A stretch of 64,000 nt of DNA from Pseudomonadota bacterium (lineage in GTDB: Bacteria; Pseudomonadota; Alphaproteobacteria; Sphingomonadales; Sphingomonadaceae): assembly GCA_039818985.1 (NCBI GenBank), contig JBCBSU010000001.1, positions 2,196,367-2,260,366 on the forward strand, written 5' to 3'. Shown piece by piece: positions 17,811 through 25,420 of this stretch. A program made the translations under genes and the position numbers. How positions within the stretch are numbered: the first letter of the stretch is position 1; each line of letters starts with the position of its first letter. The notes under the pieces are model-generated. The model ran no database searches. It saw nothing but the letters and a program-made list of their open reading frames with translations, and was not told where the DNA came from.

Positions 17811-19217
17811 ATGTTTGACAGTCTATCAGGCCTTATTGGCGGGCAAACCGGTGTCAATTCGGCGCAGCTGGTACGCGATCTCGTGCAGGTCACGCGCGAG
17901 CCGCGCGAAGCCCAGATTCTGCAGCGCCAGGAACTGAACAGCGCCCGCATTTCGGCCATGGCCTCGGCCTCGTCATCGCTCAGCACCTTTGCCGAAGCGC
18001 TCGACACGCTGCTCGATGGCCGCCGCTTTTCGGGTGATCTGATATCGAGCAACGCCACCATTGCCACGGTCGGCTTTATCGAGGGCCAGACGCCACAGGG
18101 CCTGCCGGTCACTGTCGAAGTCGACCAGCTCGCCTCCGAACAGCGCACGGTTTCGCGCGTTTTTGCCGATACCGACGCCGCTGTCGGTGAAGGTACGCTG
18201 ACGCTCGGCACCAGCGGCGGCAGTTTCGATGTCGTTATCGATTCCAGCAACAACAGCCTTGCCGGCCTGCGCGATGCGATCAACGACGCCAATAGCGGTG
18301 TCAGCGCCACGATATTGACCGACGTCAATGGTGCCCGGCTTGTCCTCGCCGGCGCAGAAGGTGCCGATGAAAGCTTCACCATCACGACGCCACCCACGCC
18401 GTTGCTGGGTACGCCCAGCACGCTGAACGACTTCGCCTATCCGCCGGGTGCCGATGGCGGCATGACCGCGGTATCGACGGCGCAGAACAGCCGTATCTTC
18501 GTCGATGGTGTTGAGCTCAACCTCAGCAGCAACAGCGTCGACAATGCGATTACCGGCGTCCAGCTTAACCTGCTGGCCGCCGCACCCGGCGAGCCGATCA
18601 CGATCAGCGGCGATCGCCCGGCCTCGGGCGTGCGCGATCTCGTTGTCGAATTTGTCGAAGCCTATAATGACCTGCGCGAAGGGCTGAACGATGCTACGCG
18701 CCCCGGACTTGACGGTGCCAGTGGCGGCCCATTGGCCGGCAACTCGGCCATTCGCGACATGGTGCGTCGGCTGGGCGCGATGAGCTCGACGCTGCTCGCT
18801 TCCGAAGGACAATATCGCACCCTTGCCGATATCGGCGTCCGGACAAATAATGACGGCACACTGAGTATTGACGATGCCCGACTCGACGCTGTGCTCGAGG
18901 ATGATCTCGATGCAATCAGCGCCATGCTCGACCCGATTAATCCCAATGAAAACAATCCCGGCCTCGCCGGAGTGATGAATGACGTGCGTGATTCGCTTCA
19001 GGGTGAAGACGGTCCGTTAACCTTGGCACAGGAACGTTTTAACGCGATTTCTGAGGACCTTAGGGAGATGTTAACCGAACTTGATGATGATATCGACCGC
19101 TATCGGGCCCAACTCGAACGCACTTTCGCCAATATGGACCGGCAACTCGCCGTCCTCCGATCTACACAAAGTTACCTCGATCAACAAATATCTATCTGGA
19201 ATGATTCCGAAAACTGA
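17811..19217 (+). CDS. fliD: Flagellar filament cap protein FliD
   Basis: FliD (468 residues) caps the growing filament and folds exported flagellin. An N-terminal coiled region (LVQVTREPREAQILQRQELNSARISAMAS type) comes first, then the D2/D3 domains. The C-terminal region (about 380-468) contains DDDIDRYRAQLERTFANMDRQL and SYLDQQI, the usual end of FliD. AAGGG lies upstream of the ATG. It is followed by fliS, as in gammaproteobacteria. FliD is rare in classical alphaproteobacterial flagella, which suggests set 1 is of the gamma-like type (inference). Confidence 0.93.
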   Translation: MFDSLSGLIGGQTGVNSAQLVRDLVQVTREPREAQILQRQELNSARISAMASASSSLSTFAEALDTLLDGRRFSGDLISSNATIATVGFIEGQTPQGLPVTVEVDQLASEQRTVSRVFADTDAAVGEGTLTLGTSGGSFDVVIDSSNNSLAGLRDAINDANSGVSATILTDVNGARLVLAGAEGADESFTITTPPTPLLGTPSTLNDFAYPPGADGGMTAVSTAQNSRIFVDGVELNLSSNSVDNAITGVQLNLLAAAPGEPITISGDRPASGVRDLVVEFVEAYNDLREGLNDATRPGLDGASGGPLAGNSAIRDMVRRLGAMSSTLLASEGQYRTLADIGVRTNNDGTLSIDDARLDAVLEDDLDAISAMLDPINPNENNPGLAGVMNDVRDSLQGEDGPLTLAQERFNAISEDLREMLTELDDDIDRYRAQLERTFANMDRQLAVLRSTQSYLDQQISIWNDSEN

Positions 19218-19249
19218 CATAAAGACTGCAAAATCTTGGAGAACGCACC

Positions 19250-19663
19250 GTGACGTTTCGCAAGCGCCCGAACGGCTACACTAAAAGCTATCTGGATACT
19301 CAGGCCAGCCGTGTCGAAGGTGCCAGCCCGCATGAACTGGTATCGATTATGTTCGAAGAGCTGCTTTTGCAGCTCGACACTTCAATTAAGCACACAGAAC
19401 GCGGCGACAATCCGGCCATGCTGGAAGCGAAGTCGCGCGCGGCGGCGATCGTCAATGCACTTGATGAGAGCCTGGATTTCGAACGTGGCGGTGATACCGC
19501 AGTGGCGCTCGGCGTAGTATATCGCCAGGCAGCGGAAAGAATTGCCAAGGCAAATGGTCCCGCAGCGAAAGATATTTTGCAATCCGTGCATGAAATGGTT
19601 TCGGAAATTTACGCGGCCTGGAAGGATATCGGCAAGGCCTCAGGCGGCAAAAGTCCGTCTTGA
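19250..19663 (+). CDS. fliS: Flagellin export chaperone FliS
   Basis: FliS (137 residues) binds the flagellin C-terminus and prevents polymerisation in the cytoplasm. It shows the family's helical bundle, with SPHELVSIMFEELLLQLD and the ALDESLDFERGGDTAV segment before the last helices. The start is GTG at 19250 with GGAG upstream. It lies 32 bases after fliD and converges with the FleQ-like gene. Confidence 0.92.
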   Translation: MTFRKRPNGYTKSYLDTQASRVEGASPHELVSIMFEELLLQLDTSIKHTERGDNPAMLEAKSRAAAIVNALDESLDFERGGDTAVALGVVYRQAAERIAKANGPAAKDILQSVHEMVSEIYAAWKDIGKASGGKSPS

Positions 19664-19672
19664 CGCATTGCG

Positions 19673-19690
19673 TGTATCTTTAACGATACA
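19673..19690. terminator. Small hairpin between fliS and the FleQ-like gene
   Basis: TGTATC and GATACA form a perfect 6-base stem with a 6-base loop in the 67-base gap between convergent genes. It is AT-rich and has no clear T-run, so a role as a bidirectional terminator is only a suggestion. Confidence 0.25.
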
Positions 19691-19730
19691 TCCCCGCTAA
19701 TTTCCCTGATCATCCGTACCTTTGCTTCGC

Positions 19731-20879
19731 TCAGGCAGCCAGACGGTTGTCGCGTACGATATTGTAGCGTTTCATTTTTTCGACAAAGGTTGTCCGCTCC
19801 AGCTTCAACAGCCGGGCCGCAGCGGCAACCACACCATTGGTCTGCTCCAATGCCATGGTCAGCAAGCGGCGTTCCTCCCGCTGCAGATGCGCCTTGAGCG
19901 AGAAGGCCTCCGGTATCGCATCCTCGGGACCCGATATCGCCACTACAGAGGCTTCAGCAGCGGGTTCAGCCTCAACCGTCACCGGTGCCGGTTCGGCAGA
20001 GGCACCACAGCCGGCATCCATGGCAAAACTTTCCCGTATCGCATCCACCATTTCGTGCACCGGGTTCCTGACGGCCGGGGTAATCTGGGCCGTCTGACAC
20101 TTTGGCACTGCATACATCAGCTTCTGCAGCTGTTCAGCGCCAATCCATCCCTGAGGGTAGACGATCTTCGCGCGCAACACGACATTGCGCAGTTCGCGCA
20201 CATTGCCTGGCCAGTCATGGTCCATCAGCATCTGCAGCGCATCCTTGGTAAAGCAGGCCCTGCCCTGATCGCCGTTTTTATCGCGCAGAAAATGCCGGAC
20301 CAGCGGTTCGACATCCTCGCGTCGCTCTTTCAACGCCGGCATATGCAGCGGCAGCACGCACAGACGATAATAAAGGTCCTCGCGAAATGCACCATGGGCG
20401 ATCTGGTCTTCGAGCGACTGGTGCGTCGCTGCAATCATGCGGACATCGACCGCAATGTCGCTGCTGCCGCCGACACGGCGTACCTTGCCGTCCTCGAGAA
20501 TGCGCAGCAACCGCACCTGCATATCCGGCGCCATTTCGCCAATTTCATCGAGGAAAAGCGTGCCGTTATGCGCCCGTTCGAAATGTCCCATATGGCGGCC
20601 GGTGGCGCCGGTAAAGCTGCCTTTCTCATAGCCGAAGAACTCGGCTTCCATAAGCTCTTTGGGAACCGCACCGCTGTTCACCGCGACAAAGGACTGGTCG
20701 CGACGCGGCGACACCCGGTGCAGTGTATTGGCCACCACTTCCTTACCGCTACCCGAAGGCCCGGTAATCAGGACCGAAGCACTGGTCGCAGCGGCGAATT
20801 TCAGAAAGCAGCGGACTTCATGAATTGCCTGGCTGCTGCCGATAATGGCCTTGTCGATGATCAGATCACTCTGTTTCAT
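19731..20879 (-). CDS. fleQ: FleQ/FlrA-like sigma-54-dependent activator without receiver domain
   Basis: This 382-residue enhancer-binding protein is a likely master regulator of set 1. The AAA+ domain begins almost at the N-terminus: Walker A GPSGSGKE (40-47), the sigma-54 contact loop as GSFTGA (87-92, Ser in place of the usual Ala), Walker B GTLFLDE (106-112) and the REDLYYRLCVLPL segment. A variable Ala/Glu/Pro-rich linker (about 275-330) leads to a Fis-type helix-turn-helix (about 345-375, VAAAARLLKLERTTFVEKMKRYN). The N-terminal regulatory domain of true FleQ is missing. AGGGGAAAG precedes the ATG. It is convergent with fliS and divergent from the BLUF gene. Orthology with FleQ is inference from context and the FleQ-box-like sites. 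Confidence 0.82.
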   Translation of the reverse strand: MKQSDLIIDKAIIGSSQAIHEVRCFLKFAAATSASVLITGPSGSGKEVVANTLHRVSPRRDQSFVAVNSGAVPKELMEAEFFGYEKGSFTGATGRHMGHFERAHNGTLFLDEIGEMAPDMQVRLLRILEDGKVRRVGGSSDIAVDVRMIAATHQSLEDQIAHGAFREDLYYRLCVLPLHMPALKERREDVEPLVRHFLRDKNGDQGRACFTKDALQMLMDHDWPGNVRELRNVVLRAKIVYPQGWIGAEQLQKLMYAVPKCQTAQITPAVRNPVHEMVDAIRESFAMDAGCGASAEPAPVTVEAEPAAEASVVAISGPEDAIPEAFSLKAHLQREERRLLTMALEQTNGVVAAAARLLKLERTTFVEKMKRYNIVRDNRLAA

Positions 20880-21570
20880 GCTTTCCCCTGTGGCATTTTG
20901 CCCCGTACCGCGCTGCCCCGCATCATTGTGTCCTCATGTCACAACGCCTGCCGGGCACGTGCTGGAATGAGTTAAGAGGATCATGGTAAACAAGAAGTTA
21001 ATTTTCGTGCCGAGAGCCCCTGCACGATGGCAAGAGTGCGGGCAGCTCTCGTGACAGGAAAGTTTTTTATTATTATAAATCAATATGGTAACTGCGTCAT
21101 CAACCAGGAATAGCTGGCGTCAAAAAATTGACCCTTTCGTGCCGAAAACAGCGTGAAGCAGCATGGTGCAATAACAATTACTGAAAATGTTAACGCCGCT
21201 AAGCGTCAGAGATTGGGCACCGGAGCAATGATCCAGGCGCTGCAACAACCAATGCCATTGCGTCCATTACCATTGACGCCATCGGCCTGACTGTCGCGTC
21301 AGGTTTACAGTACGCCCATCTCGCGATAGGCTGCGAATCGCCATAGCCTGACCGGCCCCGGTGTCGGATACCCGCCAGCTCCTTGCAGCGGCCTGTACGG
21401 TTTCCGGTTCACCGGTGGGGGGCGGCCAGACAATGTCAATAGTCCGGCGCACGGCGCGCTGGTGGAACTCCCGACGGGGCATCGAGCGCGATGCCGACAA
21501 CCGCCGCTAGCTTCTTCGCAGCGCGCCAGGCCAAAAGGATGGCAGGAGAAGTTGGTTGGAAATCGCGCAA
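20880..21570. other. Long divergent intergenic region, FleQ-like / BLUF genes
   Basis: This 690-base stretch contains a FleQ-box-like palindrome (21119-21132) and an AT-rich run near 21060-21090. A weak 77-residue minus-strand ORF at 21267-21500 contains a RAVRRTIDIVWP segment that is reminiscent of DUF2889 proteins; it may be a remnant, but I cannot establish a gene. No clear sigma-54 promoter was found on either strand. Confidence 0.45.
21119..21132. promoter_or_regulatory. FleQ-box-like palindrome
   Basis: GTCA-AAAAAT-TGAC has the geometry and AT-rich centre of the Pseudomonas FleQ box (GTCAATAAATTGAC), with 12 of 14 bases identical. It lies 240 bases upstream of the FleQ-like gene and 440 bases upstream of the BLUF gene, so it could serve autoregulation or control of the photoreceptor. 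Confidence 0.5.
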
Positions 21571-22587
21571 ATGGCACGCCCGCAAAACGACACGCTGGGC
21601 ATGTTGCTGTATACCAGTCATGCAACTCATGATTTTGACGATGAAGAGCTTCGCAAGCTCGTCAGCAAGGCGCGCAAGCGCAACCGGCAACTGGGCGTAA
21701 CGGGCGCGGTATTCTATGAGGACGGTCGCTTTCTGCAATGGCTCGAAGGGCCGATAGCTGCCTTGGACCGTCTTTATGACGATATCGGCCATGACAAGCG
21801 CCATAATGATCTGGAGATGGTCTGCCACGGCCTCACAAATCATCGCATGTTTGCTGACTGGGACATGCATCTTTTTAACAGGCGCGGACAGATTGAGAAC
21901 GCCCTGCATGGCTTCTCGCCACGCCAGCCAAATCTGCATGGAGAGCGGTCGATCCGCAAGGCGGCAACGCGGCTTTATGAAGGTGATGACAGCGATTTTA
22001 TCGCGTTGCTGGCACAGCAGAATCATCTGCTTTGCGACGAGATAGCGCTGTGTGACCGGGTAATGCGCGATTATGACCATATGTGGAAGCGCGATATCTG
22101 TTCCGAACTGGACATCACCCTGGGCCTGTCGCAACTGCTATCGGCCTTTCGCCGCTGGCGCAGAAATGAGCCTATTTGCGCCAGCCAGCCTGGTCGTCGT
22201 CCCTTGCTGGTGGTGACACTGCCGGGCGAGACGCATCTCGTCGGCGCTTCGCTGGCAGCGGAGCGGCTGATGGATGCCGGGCGTGATGTCACCATAGAGT
22301 TTCCGTCTTCAAACCATGCGCTGTGCCGCCAGCTTGCCGATGTGGAATATGGCGGGCTGACAATCGTGACCAGCGGCGTTTTTGCCCGTGAACAATGGGC
22401 GGACCGATTGCATAGCGCGATAATTGCCGCGCGCGGGGAAATGGCGTCCGACACGCGCATCATAAGCTGCGGCCAGTTCGGGCTGTCGCGTCCGGATATT
22501 GCACAGACAACCGGTTTTGATGCCTGTTGCTGTTCGGCCAACGACCTGCCCAATCTTTTCGCTGCGCCATCGCAGACGCGCCACTGA
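21571..22587 (+). CDS. BLUF photoreceptor with cobalamin-binding-like C-terminal domain (AppA-like)
   Basis: This 338-residue protein begins with a BLUF flavin-binding domain (about residues 8-100). Tyr14, Asn38 and Gln56 match AppA Tyr21, Asn45 and Gln63 at a constant offset of seven, and Trp57 matches Trp64. The second half (about 195-335) follows the B12-binding fold: E-T-H-L-V-G with His222 (Glu replaces Asp of DxHxxG), 42 residues to Ser268-Gly-Val, then a CG pair about 30 residues on. AppA, the light/redox antirepressor of Rhodobacter, has the same two-domain layout. No output enzyme domain is present, so it probably acts by protein binding. I chose ATG 21571; an in-frame TTG exists at 21556. 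It is divergent from the FleQ-like regulator. Confidence 0.85.
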   Translation: MARPQNDTLGMLLYTSHATHDFDDEELRKLVSKARKRNRQLGVTGAVFYEDGRFLQWLEGPIAALDRLYDDIGHDKRHNDLEMVCHGLTNHRMFADWDMHLFNRRGQIENALHGFSPRQPNLHGERSIRKAATRLYEGDDSDFIALLAQQNHLLCDEIALCDRVMRDYDHMWKRDICSELDITLGLSQLLSAFRRWRRNEPICASQPGRRPLLVVTLPGETHLVGASLAAERLMDAGRDVTIEFPSSNHALCRQLADVEYGGLTIVTSGVFAREQWADRLHSAIIAARGEMASDTRIISCGQFGLSRPDIAQTTGFDACCCSANDLPNLFAAPSQTRH

Positions 22588-22589
22588 GC

Positions 22590-24131
22590 TTGCCCACCAC
22601 CCGGCTTGGATCAGGGCCAAAGGTCGCCCTTGTCGTCGCCGGCATCATCCTCGCCATCGGGTTGGTCATGCTGTGGTTTCAAAGACCGGGAGCCTATCCG
22701 CAGGCGAACGATACGCCGGTGGCAATACCCGACAAGACCTCGACCATTCACATACCGGTAAGCGGGGATCTTGCGGTTTTCGAAGCCATATTGAACCGCG
22801 AGATCCCGCGACGGCTGGTCACTATAGACGAACCGGAAAAAATCTGTTTCGCGACCAAATCAAAGCTGCTGCCCGACATATCATGCAAGCTGGTCGGCCA
22901 TATCGATCGCGGCCCGATCCGTCTGGGCGGGTCGGGTGAGACCATCACCCTTACCATGCCGGTCAACACCATGATCCAGGCACGCAATATCGGCGGCATC
23001 ATCAAGCGCGAAACCGCCACCGGATCGATGACGGTAACAATGCGCGCCAGGCTGGGGTTGCAGCGGGACTGGCAACCGACAGCCAAGGTCGACATTGACT
23101 ATCAATGGGGCGAGGAGATCGGCATTGAGGCGCTCGGCCAGCGCATCACATTCGGTTCCAGGGTCGACCTGGAAATCCGCAAGATTGCCGGCCAGATCGA
23201 AAAGCGCCTGCCAAAGCTGATTGGTCAGCTCGAGGCCAGACAGAAGGCCGAACAAATCTGGGCCGCCGGATTTACGGTTGAGCGGGCAAAGACCGATCCC
23301 GGCATATGGGTACGCTTCACACCGCAGCGCATCGGCTTTGCCGGCTATCGCGTTTCAGAGCGCCAACTGATCGTCGATCTGGCGGCAGAAGCGCAGAATG
23401 AGACAATATTCGGGGCACGTCCGGCCAAGCCCGAAGTGACGCCGCTCCCCGATCTGATGGAGACGCTGCCACCAAAGGGCGTGGATGTGCATGTACCGGT
23501 CCATATCCCCTATAGTGTTTTGCAGGAACCTCTGGAGACGGCGCTGGGCTTCGGAGAGTTCCGCACCGTGGCGCTGGCAAATGGCATGGAGACCGAGGCG
23601 CGTTTCAATGATGTACAGTTCTTTGCCACCGCAAAAGGTCGGCTCGCCATCGGCTTTGACCTGACCATCATATCACCGTTGCCATGGCAGGACAGGATTG
23701 AGGGCAATGTCTGGATTGTCGGTCGACCCGAACTGGACCCGGACAACAAGGTGCTGTCGGTATCCGACCTGTCGGTGATCAGCCGCACTGACAGCACGAT
23801 CTTCAATGCCGTGACCGGTGCGATTGCTGCCGAAGTCATTGATGACGAGCTGATTGCGAAAATCCGCTATGACTTTTCCCCGGAATATGACGAAGGTCTG
23901 GAGAAAGCCGATGCCTGGCTGAGGGCGCAGCCGCTGGAAGGCTTTGTCTTCAGCGGCGCACTGAAGAGCGCCGATATCGATGAAGTCCACCCTTCGCCGG
24001 ATGGTTTCGTGATTCTGGCCAGAGCCACAGGCGATGCACAAATGGTCTATCGCCCCGATGAGGCGGCAAGACTGGTCGCCAGAAGACGCGCGGAACGCGC
24101 CGAACGCAAAAGCGCCGCCAAGACCCGATAA
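22590..24131 (+). CDS. DUF4403 family protein
   Basis: This protein of about 513 residues begins with a basic stretch and one membrane helix (about residues 10-30), followed by a large domain that is predicted to be periplasmic and fits the DUF4403 family (lipid-binding-like tubular fold proposed for the family). Segments such as STIHIPVSGDLAVFEAILN, RDWQPTAKVDIDYQW and IGFAGYRVSERQLIVDL are typical. The C-terminus is Arg/Ala-rich. The start is uncertain: no ATG precedes the membrane helix, TTG 22590 directly after the BLUF stop is my choice, and TTG 22527 or ATG 22668 are alternatives. The three-base gap to the BLUF gene suggests one transcript. Function is unknown. Confidence 0.75.
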   Translation: MPTTRLGSGPKVALVVAGIILAIGLVMLWFQRPGAYPQANDTPVAIPDKTSTIHIPVSGDLAVFEAILNREIPRRLVTIDEPEKICFATKSKLLPDISCKLVGHIDRGPIRLGGSGETITLTMPVNTMIQARNIGGIIKRETATGSMTVTMRARLGLQRDWQPTAKVDIDYQWGEEIGIEALGQRITFGSRVDLEIRKIAGQIEKRLPKLIGQLEARQKAEQIWAAGFTVERAKTDPGIWVRFTPQRIGFAGYRVSERQLIVDLAAEAQNETIFGARPAKPEVTPLPDLMETLPPKGVDVHVPVHIPYSVLQEPLETALGFGEFRTVALANGMETEARFNDVQFFATAKGRLAIGFDLTIISPLPWQDRIEGNVWIVGRPELDPDNKVLSVSDLSVISRTDSTIFNAVTGAIAAEVIDDELIAKIRYDFSPEYDEGLEKADAWLRAQPLEGFVFSGALKSADIDEVHPSPDGFVILARATGDAQMVYRPDEAARLVARRRAERAERKSAAKTR

Positions 24132-24141
24132 TCGCAGCCCT

Positions 24142-24171
24142 CCGCTCTGGCGGACATTGCCAATATGGCAA
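24142..24171. promoter_or_regulatory. Two inverted repeats before the efflux operon
   Basis: CCGC-TCTG-GCGG (24142-24153) and the perfect TTGCCA-ATA-TGGCAA (24157-24171) lie 10-40 bases past the DUF4403 stop. A T-rich stretch follows at 24186-24195. They could be a weak terminator for the upstream gene or an operator for the efflux operon; no regulator gene is adjacent. Confidence 0.3.
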
Positions 24172-24308
24172 ATGATCGCCTAACCATTTTTGTTGTACCA
24201 AACACTGCAAATCCGCTGGAAAAAGGCAGGAAACCGCTTGTGCCTGCGGGACTTTCCCCGCTATTGGCCGATAAACAGATTCCCAGGCATAGGAAGTGCG
24301 CAAGAATC

Positions 24309-25409
24309 ATGCAGCCGACTTTCTCCGGAAAGACCATAATCCATTTCGTAACAGCAACAGCATTATTGCTGCTTACGGCCTGCTCGGGTGGTGAGGGGGA
24401 AGAGGCCGAAATCATCCGTCCGGCCAAGCTGCATGTGGTGCAAGCGGCAAGCGAAACCTTCGACAACAGCTTCCCGGCGATCATCGAGGCCAGCCAGTCC
24501 TCTACGCTGGCGTTTCAGGTTGGCGGTTTCCTGCAGGATTTTCCCGTGCGCAACGGCCAGGCAGTGCGCCGCGGCGAGGTTATCGGCAGACTGGACCAGC
24601 GGCGCTATCGCAACGCGGTGACATCAGCACGGGCGCAATATGAGGCCGCGGAAGCCGAATATCAGAGCGCCGAGCGGCTGTTGGAGCAGGACGCCATAGC
24701 CAGGCTGGTGGTGGAACAGCGCAAGTCGCAGCGCGACACAGCGCTGGCGCAGCTTGACAGCGCGCAGAAAGATCTGGCGGACACTCTCCTGCGCGCGCCC
24801 TTTTCCGGTCTTGTCGCGGAAAAGCACATTACCGAATTCGAGAATGTCCAGCCCAATCAGGACATCGTCACGCTGCAAACCATCGGTGCCGCCGAAGCGG
24901 CGGTGAGCGTCCCCGCCAGTCTGGTGGCGCGCCTCGCCGATCCCGAAGACATCAGGACCAACAACTCCAGCAGCGATGATTATGAGACCTACATCGTCCT
25001 CAGCAGCGCGCCCGATCTCAAAATACCCGGTCGTTTCCTCGCGGCGACAACTCAGGGCGATACCCAGTCACAGACTTTCAAGGTCAATTTCGCCTTCACA
25101 CCGCCCGACAATATGGTGGTGCTTCCTGGCATGACCGCGACCGTTTACAGCAGCCGTTCGCTGGTCCAGGGCGAGAAAACTTCCAGTCTCAGCGTGCCGC
25201 TCGGCGCCATTCTCTCCGATGGCAAGCAGCGCTTTGTCTGGGTCGTCGATACCAAGACCATGGCGGTGGCCAAACGCAAGGTGAAGACCGCTACCGGTGC
25301 CGGTGAAAACATTGCCATCGTGTCCGGCCTCAAGCCAGGCGAGACCATCGTCGCTGCCGGTGCCGCCTATCTGCATGAGGGCATGACCATCCGTGCCTAT
25401 GAAGAATAG
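24309..25409 (+). CDS. RND efflux periplasmic adaptor lipoprotein
   Basis: This membrane-fusion protein (366 residues) links an RND pump to its outer-membrane channel. A lipoprotein signal peptide ends at LLLTAC (cysteine at about residue 24). The family order follows: beta-barrel/lipoyl half (QVGGFLQDFPVRNGQAVRRGEVIGRLD), helical hairpin (about 100-155), second lipoyl half (LLRAPFSGLVAEKHI), and the C-terminal barrel with VLPGMTATVYSS and GLKPGETIVAAGAAYLHEGM. The chosen ATG (24309) gives a proper signal peptide; the frame opens further upstream at 24165. It is followed by the pump gene after 11 bases. Substrate unknown. Confidence 0.9.
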   Translation: MQPTFSGKTIIHFVTATALLLLTACSGGEGEEAEIIRPAKLHVVQAASETFDNSFPAIIEASQSSTLAFQVGGFLQDFPVRNGQAVRRGEVIGRLDQRRYRNAVTSARAQYEAAEAEYQSAERLLEQDAIARLVVEQRKSQRDTALAQLDSAQKDLADTLLRAPFSGLVAEKHITEFENVQPNQDIVTLQTIGAAEAAVSVPASLVARLADPEDIRTNNSSSDDYETYIVLSSAPDLKIPGRFLAATTQGDTQSQTFKVNFAFTPPDNMVVLPGMTATVYSSRSLVQGEKTSSLSVPLGAILSDGKQRFVWVVDTKTMAVAKRKVKTATGAGENIAIVSGLKPGETIVAAGAAYLHEGMTIRAYEE

Positions 25410-25420
25410 GCCCTGACCCG

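Noticed and set aside
19722-20975. 417-codon plus-strand frame opposite the FleQ-like gene
   Set aside because: The minus strand encodes a full AAA+ activator with all motifs; the plus-strand frame has no recognisable domain.
21267-21500. 77-residue minus-strand ORF with a DUF2889-like segment
   Set aside because: Only a short segment recalls the family, start and ending are not convincing, and it may be chance or a remnant; it is mentioned only in the intergenic entry.
21573-21590. TGGCACG near the BLUF start as a sigma-54 promoter
   Set aside because: No TGC follows at the required spacing, and it overlaps the coding start.
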